64,000 nt of DNA from the NCBI GenBank assembly GCA_012656075.1, contig JAAKBF010000233.1, forward strand, positions 124,001 through 188,000. Direction: 5' to 3'. The position numbers and the translations under genes were made by a program. The stretch comes from Phytophthora hibernalis. Taxonomy: Eukaryota > Oomycota > Peronosporomycetes > Peronosporales > Peronosporaceae. Shown piece by piece: positions 50,431 through 62,679 of the stretch; positions within the stretch are counted from its first letter, which is position 1, and each line of letters starts with the position of its first letter. The notes beneath the pieces were generated by a model. It was not told the DNA's origin and searched no databases. It saw nothing but the letters and a program-made list of their open reading frames with translations.

Positions 50431-52244
50431 ATGTCCACAGTGTGTCTTTTCAATTACATATTCAGTTTGACACACGTATCGGCACACCAAGATGCCTATC
50501 TACCGCGGAAGCGCGATACTTCCCTCGTCTTCGCCAGCATCTTGGCAGTAGCGCCAACTCCTTTGGCAGCCTTTTCGTTTTCGTCTATGTTTAGCGGCGA
50601 CGATGATGGCTCCCGCTCTCTAGAAAGCGTCACCTCAAACCAGAGCGAAAGTGGTGAGGACGACCTCTCCGACGGATCAGACATCACACCACAGCAGCCT
50701 ATCCTGGACGCCGAGAAATGGTTCCTTACTGAGCAGGAAATCACCGACTCCCGAGGTGGCGTGCCGCGGACAGATTTGTCGGTTTACACGACTGGCAACG
50801 CGGTGACATCCTACACGGTGACGAATGAGTTCTACAACGCAGTCGTCGACGACCTCAGCAAAACCAAGGAAGGCGACCGCGTCATGCTGGCTACGTGGCT
50901 GGCCGCCCTCATCCCGCTCAAACCCGATGTGGACCCTACGGGGGCGACTACCGGTTTCAAGGAAGTGTTCGCTGGCGTTGTGGAGCGAGGTGGAAACGTA
51001 GACATTCTGGGCTGGGCGAGCATTGCTGGTGGCTACATGCCCTACAACATCAAGGCTCGGGACGCTATCAACAGTATCCCGCCGTCCCCCATCAACGGAG
51101 CCCGAGCGACGTATATATTCGACGACCGTATCAATCTTATAGCGTCTCACCACCAGAAGACGATGGTCATCATGACAAACAGCTCCGCGAGTGAAGACTA
51201 CCAGCCTGTGGCGTACGTGGGTGGCATCGAACTCGCCATCGATCGATGGGATACAATCTATCATAACAACACTGCCATTCGCGACGCAGGACACATCACC
51301 TATGTGAATAAAGGTTGGGTGGATGGTCACCTTCGAATCCATGGACCAGCAGCAAAGGATGTCGAGAACAATTTCGTAGCTCGATGGAACTCGGACTATT
51401 TGCCCTGTCAAGGCCTCGACGATGATCTGCTTGACTTTGAAAACCCGTCGTACAAGGATATACCCTCGCTGAACTATGCTAGCAGTAACACCACTGCGAG
51501 CCTCGGCCACCAGAGTATCCAGATCACGCGAACCTACAGCTGCACGTACAAACATTACAAGGAGTTCGCGCCCAAAGGCGAGAACTCGCTGTTCCAGGCA
51601 CGTATCAAGGCCATCAAGAACGCGAAGAACTTCATTTATATTGAAGACCAGTATTTTGTGTACGTGCCCGAGCTGCTTGATGCTCTGATGGAGGTGATGC
51701 CCAGGATCCAACGCCTTATCGTCGTCACGAAAGAGCAGACAAACGGGTTCACAAACGCAGGCTACATCAAATATCTGTACCAAAATGTCCATCCGCTCCG
51801 ATCGAAGTACCCGAACAAGTTCAAGATCTACACGACCAAGGCAGACAGGAAGCTCCTCATTCATACGAAACTCGTGATCATTGATGACGTGTACTTGTCC
51901 ATGGGTTCAGCCAACTGGAATCGTCGCAGCATGACGGCCGACCCAGAGCTGAACGCAGACGTCGTCGATGGCGACACGGTGAAGTCCCCTGAGGGTTTGA
52001 CAGTGGGCAAGTTGCCCCGAGATTTCGAATCCGCAAGTTCCAGGAGATGACGGGGCTCAGCTACGAAAAACTCAACGGCATGACATTCATCGAGGCCGCG
52101 GACCAGTTCAAATTGGCTGCTATGGATGAATCGACGATACTGGCCAACCTAAATATCGAGTACCATACCTACTTCGTGGCTATCACCGACGCCATTCGCA
52201 AGGTTTCGGATCCGCAGTTCACGTGTGACACTAACAGTGATTAA
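50431..52244 (+). pseudogene. Secreted PLD-like gene with one frameshift and an uncertain 5' end (copy f)
   Basis: Over 500 codons read continuously on the plus strand: 'PLAAFSFSSMFSGDDD' (the family's mature start), EITDSRGGVPRTDLSVY, HHQKTMVIM at the first motif (no Asp at the motif position), and HTKLVIIDD...GSANWN at the second. The signal peptide portion is degraded: the frame upstream does not begin with a hydrophobic methionine-led leader. A one-base deletion in a T-run near 52023 shifts the frame; the last 65 residues end at 52244. It lies 42 kb from the main array and in the opposite orientation. Confidence 0.8.
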
Positions 52245-52582
52245 GTTGTGCGACTCAGTAGATCTAATTTAAATTCATGTGATGCAACGAATCCCTTTCG
52301 TGAACGCGGTAAACCATACAAGCCAAGATGTTAAGTCATGAAGGGGGCAAAGCACGGCTCAACAATAATTGTCAAACTCGCATTGTCTCCGTTTTGGCCT
52401 CCCTCCATCAAAGCTTATTGCGAAGTACACGTACACGATTTCGCGTTTGTGTGCGAGTTGTGCAGCGCTACCGAAATGAGGCTGGGCTTGTATCGTGGTG
52501 AGAAGCACCAGGCCACCAGGCACCGACCATCCACTGCCGGATAGATACAGAATACTTTGCGACGTGGAGGAGTATTAATAAC
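52245..52582. other. Intergenic between PLD copy f and retroelement remnants
   Basis: No gene. TATTAATA at 52573-52580 lies directly before the possible LTR start at 52585. Confidence 0.4.
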
Positions 52583-52584
52583 AC

Positions 52585-53640
52585 TATGTAACAGGGTGGC
52601 GGCGGCAGCTGCTAGCAACTCGCACAACGACCGAAAAAGTGAGCGATTGGATGGACGAACTGATGAAGACTGGTCGAGCGACGGCTCGGGCAGCACACTG
52701 ATGACTGATGAACGAAGGCTGGCTGGGCGTTGGCTCGGTCAGCCTACTGGGCGAATGAGCGGTGACTGGTTGGACGAGACGTCGACTGACTGGCAGAAGG
52801 GCGTACGGGCAGCAGCTGAGCGCGACGAAGAGTGGCAGCGACCCTCTGGCGATCTGCAGCACGCACACTGGACGCTGGGCTCAAAAGATTTGGGCGGCCG
52901 ATGAACGAGTGGAGAGATCACTTTGAAAGTTGCTTTGGAGGGCACAAGCGGTACCCTCACGTTAGAATTTGCGTTGGAGAGCGCAACCGGACTTTGAAAG
53001 TTGCTTTGGAGGACGTAAGTGGCACGACGGTCACGAACGGACGAACGGACGTGGACTTTGACTGCGGCACGGAGAGTGTGGCCCTGACGAACGAACGAAC
53101 GAGCGGCGCGTACGCGACGAGCGAGTAGTGGTGACAAGCGGAGGCTCTGGTGTGACGCAGGACTGCTGTGTCGGTCCGAGTTTGCTGACGTCTGCGACAC
53201 GAGGACGGGCGCCTGAGGCGTAGAGGTCCGAGTGGCTAAGTGAGCGTTGGCCATCAGTCGACGCGAGATACCAAGACAAGCGAGTAGTGTACGTGAAGCG
53301 AGTAGTGTATTGATTGATTGTTGTTGAACGAAATAAAGTAGGTTGTGCTGCCAGACGGGCACACACCGGCGCGAGGACAGAAGTTCTGGACTCGACGGCC
53401 TGACGGACTTTGGAGTCGCAATTGGCACCGTGTCGACCAACCCGGCGTGCAGGGGAACTAAAGAAGACACGTTGCATGGTGGTCATACAGGGGCGTACTT
53501 GAACGATATCTGACGAATTTACGAGTTTACGGCACGAACTGAACGATCCCAACGAGTGCGAGGTGACTTTGGATAAATTTGGCTACATTTGTGTACGTTT
53601 ACACTAAATCCAGCAGTTACAACGCACGACAGTCTTGGAA
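52585..53640 (+). mobile_element. Possible 5' LTR and leader of a Gypsy-type retrotransposon
   Basis: Starts TGTAACAGGG, a common oomycete LTR opening, and precedes a gag-like region. It contains internal direct repeats: 'ACTTTGAAAGTTGCTTTGG' occurs at about 52920 and 52991, and ACGAACGG-type words recur to 53110. An AATAAAGT signal is at 53331-53338. I see no second LTR in the window, so the boundaries are a guess. Confidence 0.35.
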
Positions 53641-55312
53641 TGTCGCGTATGAGAACTCCATCGACGCCTCCGGGGGGTAGTAACGCGCTCTCACGGCTCT
53701 CCGAGAACCCCAAGCATCGCGACGACGACGACGGGCGCACGAACAACCCGCCTGCAGCCACAACGACGAGTGCGACAATGGCGGCGACGAATCTGCCTAC
53801 TGCAGTGACGACGAGTGACAGCGGTACGACGACGCTGGACGGCTCGAACGCGACGACGGGGCGGCCTACGCTCCCGGCGACGATGAACACCGCGCCAGTA
53901 GTGACTGCGAGGCGGCCACCACCAGCAACAGCGACGACGCAGGCGACGAACTGGCCGATGGACGGTAATGGTGGAGTGACGGCGACCAGCTCGGACATGA
54001 CGACGCTGGTGAACGCCATTCACGTGATGATGACGTCTGTGGCGCGCCTGGAAGTGAGATGCGAGCGACTGAGTCAACGACGACGACACAGCCCGAACCA
54101 GCGCCAGCAGCACGACCTACGGAACCGCAAGCAGCTCCAGCAGCGACGATGAACACTACGGCACGACAACCAACGACGGTGATGGTGCCACCATCGCGCG
54201 GAACGACTGGAAGGACGACGACCACGACGAGACCCGCGAGCACCGAAGAAGCAGGACGAACGGCGGCCACAACGGCAGTACGTGCCTCTCGACGCCCTCT
54301 CTTGCCTGACAGCAGTGGCGGAAGTGGCAGCGGCGACGATAGTAGCAGCGACGATGCTTGGGCTGGTAGTCACCGACGACATGGACGACGACACGGACGA
54401 CGACGGACGGCACGGCACCGACACCGGCGAAAGAACGCCAAGGACTTGGAGCTGACGGCGTACAAGCCATCGCCAACTGTCTCCGTCTCGACTTGGATCG
54501 CGAAGGTGGACCTTGCTGTAGAAGGCGCACGAATATCTGGACGGGGTGATTGGACTGACGAAGAACTTTACTTCATCGTCGGGAACAAGCTCCAAGACAA
54601 CGCGGCAATGGTGGGTCCAGATGGATCAAGAGCTGCCGATGAGTGAGAAAACGTGGACACGACTGAAAGCTGCCTTGGTGAGGCACTACGGCGAGCGACC
54701 TGATCAAGCGATGGCGGAATGGCGGGTGTATCAACGAATGATGTACCCCGGAGAGACTTTTGCCGACTTTGCGGCCGGACTGCGCGATCTGACCGGCCAG
54801 AACCATGTGAGCGAGCGAACTCTGCTCTCACAGTTCTACCGTAACCTCGATAAGACGACGCGGATGCTGGTGCTGGAACGGGAGATATTGGCAGCCGACG
54901 AAGAAACACCAGCAGGCGAAGGCGCAGCACGACAGCCGCACAGGTGGCAAGCGCGGTATTGGTGGTGGTGAACGTAAAGCGAAGATCCGAATGGTGCAGT
55001 CAGTGGACGACTTGAGCGACGACTCGGCATCTAGCGCGGTACTGTCATCGCCGAAGCGGAAGAAGCAGAAGGGGTCGGTACGAAAGACGAAGGGAGCAGT
55101 TTGAGCGGTGAAGAGCGAGACGACACCCCAGATGGAGCCACCAAGGACGACCAGGTGGTCTTCCGAAGAGATGAAATGCTACGCATGTGGTGGTTCTGGC
55201 CATTTTGCAAGAGGATGCCCAGATGATGAAGCGAGAGCGCGTAACGAGGCGTATTTGGCTTCGCGCGCAGCGACGCAAAGCGCACCGGCGGAAAATGCCG
55301 ACCGGACGTAGT
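53641..55312 (+). pseudogene. Gypsy-type gag remnant with zinc knuckle
   Basis: Several overlapping frames encode a Thr/Ala-rich N-terminus, then a retrotransposon gag domain (frame at 54546-54971: 'WTRLKAALVRHYGERPDQ', 'FADFAAGLRDL', 'LLSQFYRNLD'), then a CCHC knuckle (CYACGGSGHFARGC, near 55170-55215). At least two frameshifts separate these. No protease, reverse transcriptase or integrase is recognisable downstream before the 56.3-kb transposase, so only a 5' part of the element remains. Confidence 0.7.
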
Positions 55313-56289
55313 GAGGGATATCTACGTCCGGGAGAGCAAGTGATTCCCCAGCAAGCGGCGCCAGTTGGTGTGAGTGCGACGACGACAGCAGGACGACGTG
55401 TACGGCTGGAAGTGTCGCGAGCAACTGTCGACGACGTGCAGGAGCACGATGAGAACGAGGACGACGAGTGGCAGGTGGCTGACCCGACTTTCAGTCAGTA
55501 TCCGGAACTGGCGCGAGAGCTGCGCGACGCGGACGCGTTGTGCGAGCGACACTACGGCTCAGGCGATGTACGGGAAGGTGACGGACGACACGAACGAGTG
55601 GAATCGGTGGGCGGAAGCTTATCGGTGCAGGACGGGAGTGCGGCGGCAGCCGAGTTGGCGGCCAACACTCAAATGAATGAAGAACTGAATGGGCGAGAAG
55701 AAGGACGAGCGCGGCGCTACGTGGCGACCGTGCGCCCTGCGATGACAGCCCTACGATATGTACGACCCTCGGTTGGTGACGAACATCGTGCACGACGACT
55801 TGAAGATGAGGAAAGTGACATCTGTGCGGTGACCAACGACGGACGCATTGCTGAGGAAGGCGACGTACTGGCGAATGGCAGTGGCACGTTGGCCAGCGAA
55901 GACGTTATGATGAACGATGACGAGTTGGCAACGACGAACGTACTGATGGAAGACGGTGAGTCAACGACAATGGATGTGGTGATGGACGGCAGCGACAATG
56001 ATGCGGCACGACAAGTCGACAGTGTGGCCAAGGTCCGGAGGGCAGCGAAGCAGCAGGAACGTGCAGCCAAGCAGCGACGAGGGGAGAACGCTGCCCAACG
56101 ACGACAGCGGCGAGACGTAGACTCGGTGGTGACGATGCTGAACAATGAACGGCGTACGCGTCGAGAGCAACAGTGCCAAGAGACACGCACGGCCATGACG
56201 GCCGTGGATGTGCGAAGGTTCGCCTCGTGCAGCAACGAAGTGACAAGTTGGGCCCAACGGCAGCGAACGATGACGACGTCCGTAATGGT
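55313..56289. other. Retroelement-derived low-complexity sequence
   Basis: Long Glu/Asp/Arg-rich frames on the plus strand (for example 55187-56359) continue beyond the knuckle; they have no domain I recognise and look like decayed element sequence rather than a gene. Confidence 0.4.
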
Positions 56290-57211
56290 CGTGCCTTTGG
56301 AGACGCGTAGAATGCCAGGACGCTGCCGCGCAAGAAAGCGCTTCACAGCGCTCTTGTAGGCAGAGAAGACATTCTCTATCGGGTTCAGCAAAGGGAGTAC
56401 AGCCCCAGCTTCAGCATAGCGACGGCTTCGAAATCCTCTTTGGCGAACACGTCCTTGGCGTTGGTGTGGCACGGGGCATTGTCAAGCACGACCACGACTT
56501 CGTTAAGCGGGCTAGACGCCTTGATGTGGCGCAGGAAGCGTCGGATAAACTCGTCCGCTAGTTCAGCAGTGAACGAGCCGAACTGCGACTCTCGATAGGC
56601 CGGACCAGTACTCGAGATAATGGCAATAACATGAATATTTTTACCTTTACTGGCAACACCAGTCTGTACGGCGCGTCGCCCACGCTTGCTCCATCCACGT
56701 CCGCGTGAGCACCACAAGTTAAAATTCGTTTCATCCAAATAAAACACCTTCTTGGCGTTAGCAAGCGCTTCGTCAAAAACATAATCACGTACTCGTTATG
56801 TTTTTGCTTGTTGACCGCATTGTTGCGGTTCACGACGTCGCGGTGCAACTTCTTCAGCGTGAAGCTGCGTGCATCAAGAGCCCGCCGCACGGTCTCCTTG
56901 TTGATGGCCACGTTAAACGTCTGCTCCACGAGCTCCGCCATCTGGACGAGCGTCAGCTCGGGCGTCGTTTCGATCTCGCCGAGCAGATAATCAACGTGAA
57001 TAACACGTATCTTCTTAGTCGACCCGACGCGCTGGTGTTGGTCGCCACTCCAGTCGCCAGTATCCATGGCGACCTTGATCCACCCCCATGCAGTGCGCTC
57101 GTTGACGGCGTGGAGCTCCGCCACGGTCTTCCAGTCGCCGGCGTCCTTCGCCACTCGGAGGACGACCGCGCGCACTTGTCTTGGGTAGGTCTTGTTCTTG
57201 GTGAGTGGCAT
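56290..57211 (-). pseudogene. Tc1/IS630-like transposase (second family), frameshifted
   Basis: ATG 57211 begins MPLTKNKTYPRQVRAVVLRV with an N-terminal HTH ('TVAELHAVNERTAWGWIK'). The DDE domain is spread over three frames: 'YLDETNFNLW' (first Asp), 'VVVLDNAPCHTN' (second Asp) and 'NPIENVFSAYKSAVK' (Glu). Breaks lie near 56780 and near 56395. It is unrelated in sequence to the intact Tc1 transposase at 48.3 kb. It sits directly against a MULE-like N-terminal piece at 57215-57430 and inside retroelement remnants, so insertions are nested. Confidence 0.75.
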
Positions 57212-57214
57212 GGC

Positions 57215-57430
57215 GCCAAAACGGAAGTGAGCTTGTTGGTTGTGAGAGTGAGTCTCGTCTTGATACACCTCCAGATATTCGAAAACGCTGACCAAGTGGC
57301 AAAGAAGCGCTTCCCAATTACCGGCGCGAATACTTGCTCGTCACTGGAGACATGAACGTGGACCTCCGGTGCGTGTACTTTTGCGGATGCGTCGCTGGGC
57401 TCAAGCTCCGAGTCGGCCGACAACATTCTC
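57215..57430 (-). pseudogene. MULE-like N-terminal fragment
   Basis: On the minus strand 'VFAPVIGKRFFATWSAF' followed by 'EYLEVYQDETHS' resembles the start of oomycete Mutator-like (ZSWIM-type) transposases. The rest is replaced by the Tc1/IS630-like transposase. Opposite orientation to the MULE body at 57.8-59.2 kb. Confidence 0.4.
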
Positions 57431-57829
57431 GACGTGATTGCGCCCGGCGGCAGAGATCTCGAAATGAAAGGCGGGGAGGGATCTGTGACAGAGGACAGGG
57501 GGTGTTTCTCTAAAATTACGTGCGGGTCAGATGTTGGAAATTTACCTGACAGAGGGCTTTTTCGGCGCAGTGGTTCTACATCCTAGGCGGTGGTATCTCA
57601 TACGGATTGTTCGTGGACATTATTCAGTGGAGTGTTATTGTGACGCGTGCTGCTCGCATTTTCACGGAGTTGGAAACTAGAAGACAATCGAGCAGTTCGA
57701 GAAGTCTACACCAATGCACGGCGTTATTCACAAAGTCAGCACTCGAATTCAAAATGCGCGCACTCAAAATCAAAACTCACTGTATAATTTTATTATCATT
57801 TCAGTATTTATTTTCGCAGGGAATATTGG

Positions 57830-59156
57830 CTGGTGTCAAATGCTCTTCTCGGCGGCGGGAAACTTGGCACGGAGTTTTCAAGAAGATGACTTCGACGTTT
57901 GTCGAGGCGAGGAACAAGAACCTGGCGGAACATGGCAAGATAACACCTACCACTGAAATACCATCGACGTTCGAGACACAATACAGCATGTAATATGCAC
58001 ACACGGATGGTCGCGTGCAAGTCGCTCAGTCGGCAAGCGCGATTCGTACTTCAGCAAGTCGACCAATGCGACGCGCAGTTGTCTGTGGCTGTCGTTTGGG
58101 CGGATGATATGGGGTTTCGAGTGATGGTGACGCAGCAGATCGCCGCGCGCAACCACGCGCTGGGTCAGCGCGTGTACGAGAATCACCCTTCGAATCGCAG
58201 TATTGAAGATCCCGAGGTAATTGATTTTGTCGACGAGTTGCATGCTGCGGGGGCGAAGGACGCGCTGATCATGAAGTATTTAGACAACGGACGGGTGCGT
58301 CTGCGCTTGATGGTTAATTTGTTTCTCACGAAGTCACTAATGCTTTATCTGAGATAGGGAAACAAGTTACCTTGCGAGATATTCACAACCTCGTCGCCAA
58401 GCTAAAAGATGCGCGTCGCGGACTACAGTAGAATCCAGACTGGAGTTTTGCTATAGGGAGTTTTGCTCACAGACTGGCAACACTGCCACAATCCACGTCG
58501 ACGACGACAAGTTGGCCCAAACGATCACTTTTCAGACACAGCAAGTGTGGCGCTTCTTCGTCCCGGAAGTGATGATGATTGACGCCACACACAATACCAA
58601 CGACGCACGGTACAAGTTGTTTAGCTTTATGGTCCACGGACGTCTTCGGCCATGTAAGTTTGTACGCTCTAATCATGGTGTTGTGTCTATTTGTGACTTT
58701 GTGATGTCTGTTGTGCCTATTTGTGATACGTTGTGTGGTTTGTGCCTCTTGTGTTTTAGGGACAGTACATTCAGCACGCGCTGATGGAGAGTGAGAGTTC
58801 GGAGTGTCTGACCGATGCAGTTACGTTGTTCAAGTCTTACAATCCTAACATGGGAAAGGGTCCGCGTCATCATTGTTTATAAAGACTTCGACGAGATCTC
58901 GTTGCTACAAGCCCAGTTTCTAGGAGCCCGAATTCGCGTCTGTGTGTTCCATGTGCTAAAGTATCTTCGAGGAGAGATGGCGAAACGCGAGTATGGGGAC
59001 TTCGATCGCAAAAAGGTTGAAGATGCTGTTCACATGATGCTGCATGCTGAGACCGAGGCTGAGTATGATACAGCTCGCAAATACATGTACTATATCGTCG
59101 AGGGAAGCAGATCGCATTGTTGGAGGACATTCCTAAGCCAACACTTACATGTGTAA
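57830..59156 (+). pseudogene. Mutator-like (MULE/ZSWIM-type) transposase remnant
   Basis: Pieces in several frames: 'DDMGFRVMVTQQIAARNHALG' with 'YENHPSNRSI', 'VPEVMMIDATHNTNDARYKLF' (first catalytic Asp), then 'VIIVYKDFDEISLLQAQFLG' and 'VCVFHVLKYLRGEM' (second Asp and the downstream C/H motif). These match, in order, the oomycete MULE family. At least three frameshifts or stops; inactive. Confidence 0.7.
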
Positions 59157-59699
59157 GTAGGAAGCTACTCTAAGTAATGAAAGTTTTCATCGACAACTAT
59201 ACATTTGTAATAGCACCCCGAGCATCGCTTCCGATGCGTTTAGCTCGAAGTGCTCGACGCTGTAGCTGGAACTTATCGCCACATTGCTACCGAATGCACG
59301 CTTCACGTTGTCACGAATTCCACGCTTCACGCGAAAACCGCAGAGTCGGTCTTACACTCGAGCAACATGCTGCAATCGTACGACAGTAGAAACGACATTC
59401 AAAGCACATTCACGTTTGCGCAACCTCGCACGACCGGGCGCCGACCGCATCAAATGTCTAAATTCTCAGAAAGTTTTGAAATCTATCCACGTATTTTATC
59501 CAGGTTGTGACCCTTGTGTGCCTTTTGTGGCTTTGTACTAGGAAGCCTTAGTGCGGGTGGCCGAACCGATGACTTTAATACCCCTTAGTACGAAGGCACA
59601 CTTCAGTGTGTGCCTTTAACAACGATCTTTGTTTTTGCAATTGGCACAAAAAGCTTGCAATTTACCGCAGAAGTTGTTAAAATGCCATAAATGACCAAA

Positions 59700-60035
59700 A
59701 ACAAATCCCAGGTATCAATGGAAGGATCTCAAAGAAGAATGCTTGATTGACAACGAACTAAATCTCAAGGTAATTCGACTGTCGAAGCTTGAGATTGACA
59801 AAGCATATGACTACTTCGAATTTGACGCAATGTTCAGCTCGCTAAAAGCTTTTGCATTGGGTATAGCAAGCATTCCACCTGGTACGCACACTGTCGAGCC
59901 GGATTTCAGCACTCTCAAACGTGTCAAAAGCAAACTAAGAACGCAGCTCTCCGATTTCTCACTGGAAGGAGAGCTACATGCGACGCAGTACTTTAAACAA
60001 AACAAAAGGTTTCTTTTGTCTCCAGGGGTAGGATA
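59700..60035 (+). pseudogene. hAT transposase C-terminal fragment
   Basis: 'GTHTVEPDFSTLKRVKSKLR' followed by 'LSDFSLEGELHATQ' resembles the C-terminal dimerisation region of oomycete hAT elements ('v..dFS...w.kd..r..L.dfSLEGilh'). No DDE or BED portion nearby. It ends near 60035. Confidence 0.55.
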
Positions 60036-61158
60036 ACGAGTCTCGTGCGCGTACGGGTAGGCTCAACTTAAAAATAAAGTTTGAAGCCTTCAGAGGGCTA
60101 TCGAAAAATCAAGTTTACGAGGACAAAGACGAAGGAACAGACAGTCAAGAATCTATTTTTCAGCTTTATTCCAGAGAGCTATCGTATCGAAACCGCAGGC
60201 TCAATCCGGGTAAACGCATTATCGTTTTTTAAAATATTTTTGAAAGCTATAGAGGCTCAAGCGTAAAACAAACTAGATGAGAAGAATACTGAAAGTCGAG
60301 AGAACTCAAATATGATAAAATGAAGAGGTTTTCTTGTCAAACGTACGTGTTGAATATTTCCTACAAAATCTTGTAAAATGTATTCTCGTTTACTCAAATC
60401 CTGCATCCTCGACTAATGTCGGTTTAAAAGTGCTACACGCGACTCTGCAGGGAATCAGTGTCAACCATTGCGCCCCGAAAGTTGAGTGGGGCAAGATCGA
60501 CAACAACTCTACAATGATGACCCCTCGCCGTCTAGTGGGGTCAGCTTTGCCCATTTCGGACAAAGCTGCAGTCAGCTACGAGATCCATCCTTCAATAAAT
60601 GCCGCTGATTGCCTTAACATCGTCGCACTGGTAACGAGCAGAGGAAACAAAATTTTGACTTGGGGGCGTTGGCGCTAATTCGGTACATTAATTGGTCTTT
60701 TTGCCTCGGTCAGACATTGTAGTTCTTCAAACTTTTGGCCAAAGCTTCATCATTTTCAAATATTTTTGGAGTTCAAAAGACTGTTAGAAAGCTTAGCGCA
60801 AGCCGCATCGATTCCACCAATCAGCGCGTGCCCATCAAGGAAACATAAAAATACCCCTCCATCTGTTTCGTATCTATTAGATTACCGACGCTCATAGTGT
60901 GACTTTATCCACTCCCAAAAATAATCGTAAACCAGCAGCCATTTCTTCGCTTTTTCTATGCATCGATTTCGACCAAAATTCGTGCTTCATGTTGTGTGCC
61001 TTCGCACGTTGCTACCAATTTACAACTTGATTTTTTTGTGTGCAACTGCATCGACTTTTGTATCATTCCGATGGTTACAACAAGGATTCCTTGTCAAGGA
61101 ATGTAGAGGAAAGGGAGCGTCTCAATAGACGCCAGCTAATCTCTGATCAACCTACGCC
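60036..61158. other. Transposon debris or intergenic
   Basis: Includes a 114-codon plus-strand frame (60334-60678) with no recognised motif. AT-rich and repetitive; no gene supported. Confidence 0.4.
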
Positions 61159-62495
61159 TTATTTTTTTAGCTGTGGGCACTTGCTTCGAGTGTGCCCCGT
61201 TTGCCCACACAAGTAGCAAGTGAGGACTTTCGTCTTCACCTTCGTCTTATAGGAGTCTTCATTACTCTTTTTACTCGCGCCGGTTCCACGGAGGCCAGCA
61301 GCGGCGCTCAGTGCCAGTGATAGAGAGTGATTCCAGAAGCCTGCGGCAACAAGAATATTCAGATTAACTTGTTCCAGAACGTGACGTAGTTGCCAAGTAG
61401 AAGTACCAGCAGATCTAATTTACCTGACAGAACGCCCACAACATTGGCTGGCAGCAGCCCGTGCTCCACGTTGCTCGGACTGACGATGATGACACGAGAC
61501 TGGATAAGCTCGAGCGCGTGGACAATGAACGCTGACTGCCTGAGGCTGACTGAGAAACACAAACAAAATAGAGGGACAGCAATAAATATCGGGTTAGCCA
61601 TGAACTGGTCAAGATTCCCTGCTCAAACTTACTGTTCCAGCATAAGACGACCACTTGATCCTCCCGTGCTTCGAGTAGCATCTTCAAAATAATCGTTTCC
61701 GAGTCATAGTTGCGGCCCTTGACCACAATCTTCAGCTTATCGGCCAAATCTTGGATTTGCTGCTGCAGTTCCTTCCTGTTCGCGTATCCACTGCACCACC
61801 ACGACCCATTTTTAGTGCACATAATCTTCACCCTCGACCTTATCAACTCACCCGGTCCAAACACCCCCAACAAAGCTGCACGGACCATGCAGCAACAGCA
61901 CATCCACTGTCGGATCGTTCTGTTCACCCACCCCAATCTCTCCACTCGAAACCTGCGTCTCCGTCCTTCTCTTCGGCTTGATCTCTCTCCTCAACACTGG
62001 AGGCTGCTCTTCCCTGACTCTAACAGGTTCCGGCTGCAGAACCTGCTCTCTGCTCTGCTCAAAAGCAGACACCGCGTCCTCCACACTGGACGACGACTTG
62101 TCTGCCCCGTACTCGGCCACATCCTCTCCAAACAAACTCGACATCTCTGCATCGCCATCGAAAATGTCCATTAACCCCAGTACCCCAACGTGCTTAACAA
62201 TCACTACAGTACCGTCATGTAGCAGATTAATTTCCCGTTGCGCGTCCGCTTGTTGCGCCGCTGCCGCTCGCTTCGCGTCGTTCGCAGTCAACTTTTCGGT
62301 CGACGCCGGGGTTTGCAGCGCGTTCAGGTCAATTTCGAACGGGTTGGACGGCGGTTTGTTCGCTGCAGAGGATAGCGCACGCCATGACAGAGGCTTGGGT
62401 TTTATGAGCCGCGGGGAGGGTGCCATGCGACGCACTCCAGCGCCCGTAAGCGCCAGCAGAAGCCGAGCAGATCTCATGCTTGATGCACACTGCAT
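61159..62495 (-). CDS. Mitochondrial-looking protein: degraded dehydroquinase-II-like fold plus zinc knuckle
   Basis: ATG 62495 (or 62477) opens an Arg-rich, Ser/Ala presequence-like leader ('RSARLLLALTGAGVRRMA'), then a helical region. A block begins 'VDVLLLHGP', where type II dehydroquinases have 'v.vl.GPNlnlLG', breaks at a G5 run near 61870, and continues after an intron with 'YANRKELQQQIQDLADKL' and 'VVVLCWN', then after another intron 'SAFIVHALELIQ', 'VIIVSPSNVE' and 'GVLSG'. The last exon (GFWNHSLSLALSA) fits the C-terminal 'GfG..sY.lAl.al' helix and ends in a CCHC knuckle (CYLCGQTGHTRSKC) and a stop at 61159. The His of the dehydroquinase 'NPgayTHTS' motif is absent. The fold assignment is tentative. 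Confidence 0.45.
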
Positions 62496-62679
62496 ACGGA
62501 ATGTTGAAAACCAAGGTATGATTTTAAGAACTATGCAACTGGAATTAGATGGTAGAGGTTTAGTTACAAAAAAGAAATATGGAAGTTGCTCTAAGGCGTC
62601 ACAAAAATAAAGATTCATACGTTTTCCGGGGTACTCTATCATTTTTCGGTTGTCCCAGTTCTGTAATTATGAGCTGCGC

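Noticed and set aside
50677..51864. 395-codon minus-strand frame
   Set aside because: Antisense shadow of PLD copy f.
60334..60678. 114-codon plus-strand frame
   Set aside because: No domain recognised, surrounded by transposon remnants.
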